Of a stretch of DNA of 64,000 bases, positions 49,762 through 60,085 are shown piece after piece. The notes beneath the pieces are model-generated. The model searched no databases. It was not told the DNA's origin and saw only the letters and a list, made by a program, of their open reading frames with translations. This stretch comes from Dromaius novaehollandiae. Its lineage: Eukaryota > Chordata > Aves > Casuariiformes > Dromaiidae. The first letter of the stretch is position 1. Every line of letters starts with the position of its first letter. A program made the translations under genes and the position numbers. The stretch is taken from assembly GCF_036370855.1 (NCBI RefSeq), contig NC_088106.1:31510501-31574500 (forward strand). The letters run 5' to 3'.

Positions 49762-51943
49762 AGCATTAAGCTCTGAGAGAGCTTGGAGTGTGTCTCCTGC
49801 TGACAGGAGTAATGTGGGAAAATGCTAAGATCCTCCCCTCTACTAAGGCTTGCCTAAAATTCTTGATTTGAATTGCTGAACTTGCAGCCCTCTGGTCTTG
49901 TAGGACACAGTTGGAGCTGAACTCTGGACTTTTTAAACTAAACCATCTGTGAAACCTTGCTGCTGTTCCTGAGCTGTGCTGTGACTGCATAGAGCTCTTC
50001 AGTAGTGCAAGAATCTGACTTGCTTTTGCCAGGACTGGATGGAGATGTAAGACCTGCAGGTAACTTTTAATCTAGTCTGTCTTTGTATCTGCTGCCAAAA
50101 GATACTCAGCTTCAGGTGATAGAAAGAGTAAATGAACGACTTGGCCAGTGCTGAATGAAACTTGGTACTTAACCTGGGTTCTTGTTACTGTGAACTCTGC
50201 CTCAGAGTGCAGCACTAGAAGGAGGGCTACAAGGAGAAGAGTTGGGGTTGCCAAGCTCTTATGGGCACTTCCTCCTCTTCTGTCCTAGTCCATTGGATTG
50301 ACTGGGTATGAGGCAGTGGATGCCATGGCTGACAGCTGCTGTGTCTTGGGGGTGATTTGGGCAGTTCTCCCAATCTTGCCCTGGGTGGAGGCTGCAAGGC
50401 TCCTGCTTGCTCAGTCTCTCTTAGCCAAGCTTGGGAGAGCTTAAGAGCCATAAATGCTCCAAGAGCTGAGGTGGGAGGAGGTGACAGCAAAGTGTATCCA
50501 GTTGCATATATGTGGGAAGTGATGCTTTAAGAACCCTCCCTCCCATCTCCTGCCCTGCACTTGATTTGAGAACCCCTTGTACAACCTGTCTTCTGCACAT
50601 GGAAACCTAAGCATGGGGTCTGGCAAGGACAAGTCAAAACAGCGAAGATCGTGGTTGTCACTTGTGTTTAACTGGGTATGCTGGCCTGGAGGGGCTTTAG
50701 TTCCCCAGCTGACTGAACATATGGAGGGCCCAACTGGTGCTCTGCTCTTTGTTTAGTAATGAGCAATGTATGGAGGCAGCTGGTGCTGAACTGTATAGCT
50801 GTGTTAGCGCTGTGGGTGTTGAGCGCAAGGTTTGTACCTCCTGTCTTTACCTCCCCCAGGCTGTGATGGGCTGTATCCCTTCCTGCCAAACCAAGCAGTT
50901 TCTGCTGGGTGGGGTGGGAGGCGGGTAAGATCCCTGAAGACTGGGACCAGTATAATCCCTGCCAGTCTGCAGTAAAGTGGAGCCCTTTGGGCTACCTGAT
51001 GCTTCAACTGATGCTGCCCCCTGCCATGGTTCCTGGCACCCAGTGGTGGTGCCTCTGAAAACAGCAGTGTTGGAGGATCCTTGCAGGCAGGCTCCCCTCT
51101 CTAGGCAAGGAGTCCTTTCCGCATGCATTACCTGCTCTGTCCTCATCTGCTTCACCAGGGCAGAGGGAACTGCCTTTTGTAGGGAACCGTTTCCTTGCAT
51201 GGATGAAGCATAACTGCATTCTAGGATTACATGCAGACAGCACAACACGCTGCCAGGAGAGCACTGGTTATCACTGTCCTGTCTGACTGCAGCTGGGCAG
51301 CAGCACTGTCCTCTGCTTATATTGGGGCTCCAGCATCTCTCACCTGGAGGCTGTCTCTCTCCAGTAGCCTGTGATGGAGCTTCTGTTAATTGTTCTTACT
51401 TGTTCTTGTGACTTTCTGTGTGGACGTATCACATGGCTGACATGAGACTGAAAAGCTAGCAAACCCTTTGACTTGGATGGTTGAAGGCGAAGAGGTGAAG
51501 ATCCACTCTTGTGCTGCTCTGGGCTGCCTGCCCAAGTCTGGAGAAAGAAATATGCCCACACTGTAACTGCCCTGGCAGGAGCATGTGAATTGTCAGCTGG
51601 ATGTGGGGAGGGGATGGGGAATGGAGGAGTTAGAGCATGCTTCAGTCAATTTGCTCTCCCAAGCATAACCAAAACCATCTTCTCCTTTCTTCCAAAGCCA
51701 CTGGAAGACAAAATGCCAATCTCGCTCTTGTCTGCCCCTGTAAAGGAGAGGGGACTAGCAGAATCAGATCCATTTGTTGGGGGAGGAGGGGAGTGTCTCC
51801 TAATTCTGGTGCTTTGCAAATAGGAGATGCAAAGCTCAGGCTGTGGAGAGGGGAGCCTGGTGTCTGGGAAAGAGCCTTTATGAGGATTAATGAGTCTCTG
51901 TGCAGAGGCCTCTGCATGCTGGTAAGGCTCACCCTGCCCTGGC

Positions 51944-52027
51944 CCTGGGGGGAAAGGTCTGCATGGATGGGGACAGCAGCTCACTGAGTGGCACAGCCAC
52001 TGACTCTTGGGAGCTTGCTTCGTTAAG
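51944..52027 (+). repeat. Unclassified 84-bp repeat, copy 2
   Basis: Partner of the copy 2.27 kb upstream. Flanks do not align convincingly, so the duplicated unit seems to be only about 84 bp. Confidence 0.8.
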
Positions 52028-52988
52028 CACAGCGTGCATGGCCAAGGACGACGTGCACTAGGAGAATGCTTGCAGAAACGTAAGAGGAACAGATTAAAAG
52101 TGTGCAAAGGGAACATGGCTTTGAGCCAGGGGACAGTCATACCTACGCAGTGCTGCAACTGCTGCCTACAGGACTGCCCTGCCTAAGGAAAGGTGCAGGG
52201 TGAAGCTGGTGCTGGGCTGACTCGCAGGGCAGGGCATGGCTGAGTGGGTCTGGGCCCTGGGGCTGGTGGTGCTGAAGCATGCTGGAGGGGGGCAGCTGTG
52301 GCCAGCGAGCAAAGAGGCCTGAAATGGTCCCTCTTTGCACATGTAACCAGTGCAGGTGCCACCTTTCCTCTGCAGGCAGTGACTGCTGGGCTAAACTCGA
52401 ATGGAGGGAGAGGGAAAGCTGCTGCACCGCTGAACGAGCGGTGCTGTCCCCTTGGGAGGAGGCAGAAGGGGCTGCGGCCGGGAAGCTGCTTCTCCTTCCA
52501 TCCCTGCTTCCCTCCCCTCCCTCTCCAGCCGCTCGCTCTGCTCAGCACTGGTTCCTCTGCAACAGGCCCAGAGGTAGCAGGGGGCAGAGGTGCCTTGATG
52601 CGGTGCAAACCGGCTGCGTTGTAAATACCCCTGCGCAGCTGCTTCCCCCCCGCTCCGGCCGAACCACTCGGCCGGCGGGAAGGGCGCCCCGCCCCCTCCC
52701 CCGCGCTTCCGGGTCCCCGTGACGCACTTTCTAGAGCTGCCGCCGGGCGGGTGCGCGCCGCCGCGTTCCCCCCTCCCTCCCCCCTCCGTCGACGGGCCGG
52801 CCTCTCCCGTCGCGAGCGCGCACCGCCTCCCACGTGACCCCGAGCGGCGGCCAATCGGCGCCCGGGGCTGCTCGCGTGGCGGCAGGAGCGACGGGGGGGG
52901 AGGGGGCGAGGCGGGGCGCGCGCGCTCGCGGGCGGTTGGCGGCGGCGGGAGCCGAGGCGGGAGCCGAGCGCGCGGGCCGTTCCCCTCA

Positions 52989-53006
52989 GCGCGCGCGCGC
53001 GCGCGC
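52989..53006. repeat. (GC)9 Z-DNA-prone run
   Basis: Uninterrupted alternating GC dinucleotides in the predicted SUMO3 5' UTR or core promoter. Confidence 0.9.
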
Positions 53007-53009
53007 CGC

Positions 53010-53060
53010 CTTCCCTTCCCCTCCCCTCCCCTCCCCTCCCCCCTTCCCCCCGTCCCGTCC
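53010..53060 (+). repeat. Polypyrimidine CCCTC-type tract in the SUMO3 5' UTR
   Basis: A nearly pure C/T stretch made of TTCCC/CTCCC units ends nine bases before the SUMO3 start codon. Its complement, repeated GGGGA, could form a G-quadruplex or triplex. Confidence 0.85.
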
Positions 53061-53068
53061 CCGCCGCC

Positions 53069-53089
53069 ATGTCGGAGGAGAAGCCCAAG
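53069..53089 (+). CDS. SUMO3: SUMO3 exon 1
   Basis: Encodes MSEEKPK, then a GTGAGG donor. The seven-residue first exon is typical of SUMO2/3 genes. Confidence 0.96.
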
Positions 53090-56000
53090 GTGAGGCGCGG
53101 CGGACCCGGCTTCCCCTCTGCTGTCCCGGTGGGCCGCGGCGGGGCGAGGCCTGAGGCTGCCGGAGGGGGAGGCCTTTTCGGCGGGGGCTGCCAGGACGGC
53201 GGGGCAGGGTCCCCTGGTGAGGAGGCTGCCCTGCCCCGCCCCGCGACCCTTCCCCCCACGCGTACCCACGGGGTGGCAGGCAGGGCCAAGATGGGCTGAG
53301 TGGGGGCGTCCCGTGCAGGTAGGCAGCGTTGTGAGGTCCTGTGGAAGTCCCTTGAACTTCGTCGCTGAGTGGAAACTGCAAAATCGGGGGCTTTCCTGTG
53401 GAAGATCATTTAGTAGTATGGTCATTGTCATCTTTGCAATGCTAGGAGTGTGCATAGTTCGTAGGTAGGGAAAAACCGAGGGAGAGCGACTGGAGTTTAT
53501 ACGGCTGCATGTCTCTGCAGCTTATTTTCAGGTGGCATCCAGGTAATAGAAGCAATCTCTATTACCGAAAGAGGTATGTAGATATGCTGGGATTTGTTCT
53601 GTGCTTAAACTCGTTTTGAAGTTTTTTTTTACTTTTCCCCTATTGCCTGAATTGACAACTGCAAAACTGTGAGGGTTCCCCTCCCCTGCCCCCTCTCCCC
53701 CTGTGTGCTGTGGGGAACATCCTCTACAAACAGGAAGAAAAGTTTCTGATGGTTGAGGGCTTTGTTACTGTTTTTGATGGAGTCTTTAGATCACTTTTAT
53801 TCGGAGCAATGCTTAGCTCACTATGTTCTGCCCTTTTTGTCTTTTTTTGTTCAGGAAGGAGTAAAAACAGAGAATGATCACATCAATCTAAAAGTTGCTG
53901 GCCAGGATGGTTCTGTGGTCCAGTTCAAAATAAAAAGGCACACACCTTTAAGCAAGCTGATGAAGGCTTATTGCGAGAGGCAGGTATGTACATCAAACAC
54001 TGCTTTAGCGGGTTATGGCCTGGTTCTGCAGAGGGTTCTTCATGCTGCTCGTGACCCTTATCTTTTCATAAGGAAGAGTCCTTGGCAGTATGGTAATTCC
54101 ACTGTTTTTCTTTCTGGAACATTATAAATATCAGTGCCTCAGAGACTGAATATGCCTGCTTGTACAGAAGCATAGGAGAGTAAAGATTTAGGATGCTAAG
54201 TCTAGACCCCCAAACTTAACTGACAAAAAAGGTTTTAATGCTTAAGTTGATGAAAATTGCCCCTTCCTCACTGCATGCTCCTAGGTTTCTAAAATATTCC
54301 CATGACAATGATACCAGGAGTCAGAATTTCTTGAGTTTTCATCTTGAGAACTGAAATTAATTTACTGCGTGACAGTAGGAATCTTTAGCTCTATAACCCT
54401 CAGTTTTATCATCTGTAAAATCTTTATTGACTTTATACAGTCTGTGTTTTCAGTTTGGAAAATGGCAGGAAAACAAATTGTAACATGTTGTTACTTTTTT
54501 TGTTTACAAAGTTTTTTCTCCTCCCTTCATCTATCTTCCACTGCCTGCTTCATGGTTATGATTGCTGTATTCTGCAGGTGGCAGGAAGCTGCTTTGTGTA
54601 GGAGACTATTCTTTGGTGCCGTTCTCAGTTATATGGAAGAGTGATTTACCCTGATAGCACCATTCTTGAGTCTGTACTTCTGAATGGTTGAACTAATACT
54701 GTACTGTGCCAGGCGGCACAGAAAAAGGAAGGGTAGGAATGTGAACGACTTCCAGAAGTGGAGTGAAATTTTGTTTGCAGGCATCACTCTGTATCTGATA
54801 CATGTGGGATCCTTTCTTTGCTCACCTGAGTGCTGTGTTCTGCCCTGTCTCATGCCTGATGTTCCAAGCCTGAGGGTCCTTATGCTACAAGAACTAAATA
54901 CATTATCATCTTAAAAGATGTATGGGGAGTTTTTGCATCTGTGTGATAGCATTATGCGTGATTGGAAACAAGTCTGAGTAGCACAGGGATTTCAGAGCAT
55001 TTTAGAGGGCAAAACAAAGATCACTGAGGCAGGGAATAAAGACTGTATCATGTGATTAAACACTGTCATAATATGATTCTCTTGTAAATTCAACAAAGGT
55101 TTTAACGGCAACATTAACTCACTAACTTAAGTCTAACACTTAAAAGCCCTAGTGTTTTTTCTAATGAATTTTCCAATTAAAAATCTGCATAAAGGCCTGC
55201 CAAGTTCTTTTTTCCTCTTGCAATCTTTGCTTCATGTTTCCTTTTCTTTATCAGAAGATTAAAAAACTAGAACTGGGAGAGGATGCCTGGTGTGAATCAA
55301 AGTCTCATGACTTAAATACAGGTAGTCAGTGTTGATAGTTACACAAAAAGGTAGCTGTTAGAGTTTTTTGGAAGTGTTTTTTGTCAAGTGAACTTAAAAT
55401 ACTTTTCTGACTACATAAGAAACAGTTGTTGTTCTTTTCTGTCCTGCTCTCTGAGACTTTATAGAATTGTGTTCTGATTGATCTCTTTTATATCCCTTCC
55501 TGTTAATGTTTTTCCCTGGCTTTACTCTTTCTTCCTTTCTGCCTTCCTTGGACTTAAATGTTGCTTTCTTGCTCGTCATTGACTTTTGATATTTGTACCT
55601 TGCAGAGCAGGTAGCAGAATTTAGATCAGAACCAGGTGCCAAACAAACACCTGTTGTTTTATATAGTGTCCTTGCTGTGGCGGTAGCTGCCTTGGGAAAT
55701 CAATCTAAATAGCTCTGCTTCCTTAATTTATATAGTAAGATAGAGGCCTAAGTTTCCTTTCTATTTAAATCTTTTGAACCGTAATTTTGTTGGTATTTGT
55801 TCTGACAGTAAGTGAGTAAATGTTGTGTTTGCATTCCATAACAAAAATGTGGTAATCTCAAATTAATTACTTTAAACTTGCAGGGCTTGTCAATGAGGCA
55901 GATTAGATTCAGATTTGATGGACAACCAATTAATGAAGCAGACACACCTGCACAGGTATGGCCAAAAAAACTTCAGTTTTATTGCAGATTGCTATAAAAA

Positions 56001-56773
56001 TGTTTTGATGTCTGCACATAGATCAAAGTATTTCAGAGTCATTTTGATTGTAAAACTATTGTCATAAGCTTAGTGCATTCCAAATAATTTGTCTAGGCTG
56101 GGATATTTTTCCTTTGATTTTTTTTTTTTTTTTTTTTTTAACTAGTGGTGGCATTGGTGAAATAGCTGGCACCTGAGTGCCATTGTGAGGGCTCCTGAGT
56201 AGTGCTGGAGCTCTGTCTTCCTACTTCTGCTTCAGCCTGATTTGAGCAATTTTTGCCCCTAAATGCTGTTGCTACTGCTAGCACTGGTAATGATGAGAAC
56301 TTGGGGAATTTCTTGCATTGACAAGGCCTGCAGCAAGAAGAGAAGAAACACTCCTGGCTGAGGTGCTTTGTTGTAGAAGATGCTAAATTGCTGAGTTTGG
56401 TCTGACTGACAAGCGTGCTTCTAAAACCCGTTTCAGTCTTGGTGATAAAGACAGAGGAGGTTATGGGATTATGTTCTGCATGCAGCTGGCTGAAGTGCGC
56501 CCTTGGACTGCCTGCTAAAAGTGCTTAGCTTTCTAGGCTTACAGAGGTGATGCCCTCTCTGGAGTGAGTGATGGAAAGGGTTTAGTACAGCATTAAAATT
56601 GCACACTAAGTGCTTAATTATTGGTACTGTTTAGAAATAGAGAGCTAAATCCTTTTGTAACTATACAGCTGTATATTTCAAGTTTTATATTTTGTATGTT
56701 AATCTAACAGCTGGAGATGGAAGATGAAGACACTATTGATGTGTTTCAACAACAGACGGGTGGAGTGTGTTAA
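53069..56773 (+). CDS. SUMO3: Small ubiquitin-related modifier 3 precursor, four coding exons
   Basis: Exons 53069-53089, 53855-53983, 55884-55955 and 56711-56773, all phase 0 with GT-AG introns, encode 94 aa. The product begins [15 protein letters not shown], which distinguishes SUMO3 from SUMO2 (MADEKPK, TENND). It is a ubiquitin-fold protein conjugated to lysines by the SAE1/UBA2-UBE2I cascade in the nucleus and cytosol. Lys11 lies in a VKTE consensus that allows poly-SUMO chains. The precursor ends [12 protein letters not shown] cleavage after Gly92 would remove only Val-Cys, whereas human SUMO3 has an eleven-residue tail; I recall the same short ending in chicken. Ala69 (INEAD) replaces the Thr I remember in mammals. 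Introns 1-3 hold no recognised gene; intron 3 contains a T-run near 56119-56140. Confidence 0.98.
53855..53983 (+). CDS. SUMO3: SUMO3 exon 2
   Basis: 43 codons from EGVKTEND through AYCERQ, flanked by TGTTCAG and GTATGT. It carries the chain-forming Lys11 and the SIM-binding strand ([10 protein letters not shown]). Confidence 0.98.
55884..55955 (+). CDS. SUMO3: SUMO3 exon 3
   Basis: 24 codons, [14 protein letters not shown] to DTPAQ, between CTTGCAG and GTATGG. Confidence 0.98.
56711..56773 (+). CDS. SUMO3: SUMO3 exon 4 (di-glycine and stop)
   Basis: Encodes [12 protein letters not shown] through QQQTGGVC and the TAA stop. The acceptor is TCTAACAG. Confidence 0.98.
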   Translation: MEMEDEDTIDVFQQQTGGVC

Positions 56774-57778
56774 GAAATGCCGTCCTTTTGAGAAGAGGAA
56801 TTTAAGGATCCTCATCACACCTCACTCCCTCATCTGTGCTTGGATTTGCTATTAAATAGTAAACAAATGAACATGCCAATCACACAGGATTCTTCTAAAA
56901 CTTAAGAGGACATTTACCAAAATTGCTTTCTTGTCTTTGACGTACTCCGTGTGCAAGTCAAAATATTATCTGCAGGGATTATATCTTAAATTGGGCCAAT
57001 TTGATTTAAATTCAGATTAAGTAATATGCGTTGTCTATCTGCTGTTATCTTTTTTTTTTCTTTACACCTGTGGCCTAAATATTCATCCATGTTTGAGGAT
57101 GTGGAGTGTTCATTCCTGGCTCTTGTCGTTCTTGCCCCACAAATCATGTAAATAATTTAGTATATTTTCATGCCAATCGTGAGCTTAAAAGTGTCTTCTT
57201 CAAATATGGCTAAGAGGAGGAGAAGAGCGGCTGACTTAAAATTTTTAGTATGTGTTGCAAACACAGTTAGTTCAGAACTCTTAAGCCTATGACACAAAGT
57301 ATACGCAGATACAATGCTTAGTATAGAGTCAGAGTTTGAAATATTGCAAATTTACATGTGCTTTGTCATAATATGATAAAGTTGACTGAAATGTACTTTT
57401 TTCATGCAGAAATGAGAATTGTCCTGAATTATTGTTGGAAATGGAGTTATCAGAGCAGCTGGTCCAAATCTAACGCTCATAATAGAGCAGCAGTATTTTG
57501 TGTTCTATAAATTTATAAAAAAAAGAAGCCCGTCACTGCAACCTTACCCATTTATTAAGATGAATTTGTAACTTTCCTCTGCTCCTTTTAGTATGACTCC
57601 AGAAACTGTATCTTTATTTCTCAGTTGGTACTAGAAATATGTGGCCTCAGGTTTCTTTTTAATACTTGTCTTTGGTAGATAAACTTGATCTATAAATGAG
57701 AAAAAAAAACACTTTTAGTGTCGCCAAGCTGTATGTGCAGAAAAGCTGTCGAGAGCCTGGTAAGCAAGGAAATACATA

Positions 57779-57809
57779 CATGTGTGTGGGTGGGTGTGCG
57801 CGCGCGCGC

Positions 57810-57840
<31 letters not shown>

Positions 57841-57852
57841 CATATATATATA
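57779..57852. repeat. Composite (TG)(CG)(TG)(TA) microsatellite in the SUMO3 3' UTR
   Basis: TGTGTGTGGGTGGGTG passes into a GC-alternating run (57797-57810), then (TG)n and a TATATA run. The alternating purine-pyrimidine order is Z-DNA- and cruciform-prone. Confidence 0.9.
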
Positions 57853-58660
57853 AAAATCTTGCAACAAATTTCTGCTCTACTCCTTCCCAAAATGTATGGA
57901 ATTTTAAATGCATTTGTGTGATGAGTTTGAGCTCCTTATGAAGTGTGAAATCTATTTCAAGTGAATTTTTAAAAAGGCCATCCTGTTATCCTTCAATAGG
58001 TTGTCCATTGCTGCTTGATGAGGTCATTATCTGCCTTTTATATTTACCTGACCAATTTGACAATGTTAGATCATCTCCTGCTTGCTTGAAATCTTGCTGA
58101 AAAGGTCCTTATTTCCTTTTTCATTTTATTGTATATGGGTTAGGGTGGGATATCCTGTAGATCTCATTGTTTATTTACCAATTTGTACATTATTTGTTGT
58201 CCTTTACTATTGTATACAGTAAATATAGTTTGGTACTCTGTCTCTTGGTTTACGCTTAATACTGCTGTGTTCCAGTTGCCTTTACTTGATATTGGGCTGC
58301 TGAAGTGCTCTTGTTTTCTCTCCCTGTGTATCTCGAAAGCCTTACGCTTATAATACATTTATGCTAAGTGTGATTGTACAGTTCATAAAATGCATTTGTC
58401 CAGGAGGGGTAGGATTAACGTAAAGGAACATCTCTGTCAGATGATCGTTCAGGGTGTATTACGGTCTACTAAGGAGGAACATCAATTGGATATGGCTGTT
58501 TACACAGCAGTGTTATATGTGGGTTCTTCAGAGATCAGCTTTGGAAACTTTCTTATGATTAAAAAAAAAAAATACACGGCTAGGTATAAATCACTTGAGT
58601 GTCTACTAAACAACTCCATTAGCAACAAAATTCCAGGCTCACTGAGGCATTTTTCTGTGC

Positions 58661-58666
58661 AATAAA
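58661..58666 (+). terminator. SUMO3: Poly(A) signal of SUMO3
   Basis: Canonical AATAAA followed about 15 bases later by TTCTTGTTGTCT, a plausible GU-rich downstream element. Confidence 0.7.
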
Positions 58667-58949
58667 ACTGTTTGAACTTCTTGTTGTCTCCCCCCTCCCT
58701 TCCCCCTGAAGCAGCTGTGCTCTGTTGCTGCTTTTCCTGCCTGCAGTGTCTTCTCTGAAAGATCATATAACCTGGACAGGCATCTGAAGAAAACTCCTCC
58801 GTGTGCTGTTTTCCACTCAGAGCAGTTTACCTGGTGACTTCTGGCAGAAGTTATTCCACATGGACTACTTCGTTTTCTGCAGTCAGGTCAGCGCAGCCTG
58901 CCCTTGCTTTCATGTGCCTAAACTGGGTTTTGGAAGCTGTTTTAGCGGT

Positions 58950-59640
58950 GTTAAACAGGAGCTGGACCCTGGCGCGGAGGAGACTAGACACACGAGGAGA
59001 AAGGCCGGGAAGGATCACCTGCACTTTTAAAACGGCCCTTACCTTTGTGCCTTACCTGCGGGTCGCTCATTCTGCGCGGGCTTAGCCGCGCCCGGGCGTG
59101 CGGAGGGGGGAGATGGACCCGTCCGGCTGTAGCTGTAACGGCCCGGGGGCGGCAGGAGCCTCGCGCGCTCTCCACACCCCGGCGGCCGCGCGGCCGCCGC
59201 TCTGCGCATGCGCGGCCCTCCGCGGCCCCGCCCGGCGGCGGGAGGACTGGGCCCGCACCATAGAGGAGGAGCGGCAGGCTGCCGGCCTCTCTAGGCGCCT
59301 GCCGGAAGAGCCCGCGGCTGGGCTGGGCTGCTGCGGTCGGGCCGAGGCGGGGAGCGCGGCGGCGGCGGCGGCGGGGGGGGCCGCACCATGGCGGGGACGG
59401 CGCTGAAGCGGCTGATGGCTGAGTACAAGCGTGAGTGCGGCCAGGGAGCTCGGCGGCGCCGGGCTGCTCTCGCGAGACTCGGGCTGCGCCGCGACGCCCC
59501 GGCTCCGGGAGTCGGGGGAGCGGCGGGGGCCGGGCCGGGCTGCCCCCTGCCGGCGGCGCCCTGGGCGCGGGGGCGGCTGGGGGGCCGAGACCGTCCGGGG
59601 GATGCTATGGGGGGGGGGGGGGAGGCAGCCCTGGGGGCTT
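58950..59640 (+). promoter_or_regulatory. UBE2G2: UBE2G2 CpG-island promoter
   Basis: CpG island covering the first exon. TGCGCATGCGCG at 59203-59214 is a perfect NRF1 site. No TATA box. The start context is GCACCATGGCG, a strong Kozak match. Confidence 0.75.
59388..59430 (+). CDS. UBE2G2: Ubiquitin-conjugating enzyme E2 G2, first coding exon only
   Basis: Encodes MAGTALKRLMAEYK plus the C of the next codon (Gln in the family), followed by a perfect GTGAGT donor. The 14 residues are identical to the human N-terminal helix as I remember it. UBE2G2 is the E2 that works with gp78/AMFR and HRD1 at the ER membrane in ER-associated degradation, assembling Lys48 chains; the helix encoded here contacts E1/E3. 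The catalytic Cys and remaining exons are not in the window: I looked for LTLNPPEGIVAG on the + strand up to 64000 and did not find it. Confidence 0.92.
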
Positions 59641-60085
59641 GGCTGGGTGTGGGGAGTGGCTGGGGGGCAGCAGCAATGCCGGCGAGGGTGGCTGCGGAGC
59701 GGGAGCAGCCCGGGGGGTGTTGGGGGGCAGGAGCACCCCTGGGGGTGACTGTGGGGCAGGAGGGAGTGTCTGTGGGGTGGGGGACCGCCGAGGTATAGCA
59801 GCCCTGGGGGGTGGCTGAGAGGCAGGGGCAGCTCTGGGGGGGCTGCTGTGGGGTGGGGGCGGCCTTGGGTGGGGGCAGGGGCACCCCTTGCGTTTAGCTG
59901 TGCGTTGGCGGGTGGCTGTGAGGTGAGGGCAGCCCTTGCGCCAGGCTGTGGGGCAGGGGCAGCCCCGGGGGGTGGCTGTGGGGAGCGGAGGGGAGGACTG
60001 GGGGAGGACAACCCAGGGTGGGGGGATGGCTGGAGGGATGGAGACAGCCCTGTGGGGTGAGGGCAGCACCAAAGGGTAGTGCTGG
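59609..60085 (+). repeat. Degenerate G-rich minisatellite in UBE2G2 intron 1
   Basis: Starts with a G14 run (59609-59622). Imperfect copies of a roughly 35-40-bp motif follow, built on GGTGGCTGTGGGGCAGGGGC and AGCCC. Many closely spaced G-runs give it quadruplex potential. Its reverse strand yields Pro/Ser/Thr-rich spurious ORFs of up to 309 codons. Confidence 0.75.

Larger units (their letters stand above)
49366..52640. other. PTTG1IP-SUMO3 intergenic spacer
   Basis: No gene recognised. It contains two copies of an unclassified 84-bp sequence and a short local duplication near 49644/49773. ORFs reach about 170 codons but lack domains. Confidence 0.5.
52640..53240 (+). promoter_or_regulatory. 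SUMO3: SUMO3 CpG-island promoter
   Basis: Dense CpG island without a TATA box. Visible elements are an ETS-type CTTCCGG (52706-52712), a CRE-like TGACGCA (52720-52726), an E-box CACGTG (52831-52836) and a CCAAT box (52851-52855), all within 370 bp of the start codon, as expected for a housekeeping gene. Confidence 0.7.
56774..58685 (+). other. SUMO3: SUMO3 3' UTR
   Basis: AT-rich sequence of about 1.9 kb running to the AATAAA at 58661. It includes a composite TG/CG/TA microsatellite. Shorter alternative ends are likely in this AT-rich UTR. Confidence 0.65.

Noticed and set aside
52183-53409. 408- and 354-codon minus-strand ORFs over the SUMO3 promoter
   Set aside because: They span the SUMO3 CpG island and first exon in antisense, with low-complexity Pro/Arg/Gly content. 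No conserved domain or splice support.
59113-59157. MDPSGCSC start resembling a metallothionein N-terminus
   Set aside because: The similarity stops after a few residues, the cysteine pattern is not continued, and it lies in the UBE2G2 5' flank. At most an overlapping uORF.
59082-60072. Pro-rich minus-strand ORFs (309, 197 and 155 codons)
   Set aside because: Antisense of the UBE2G2 island and its G-rich minisatellite; low complexity only.
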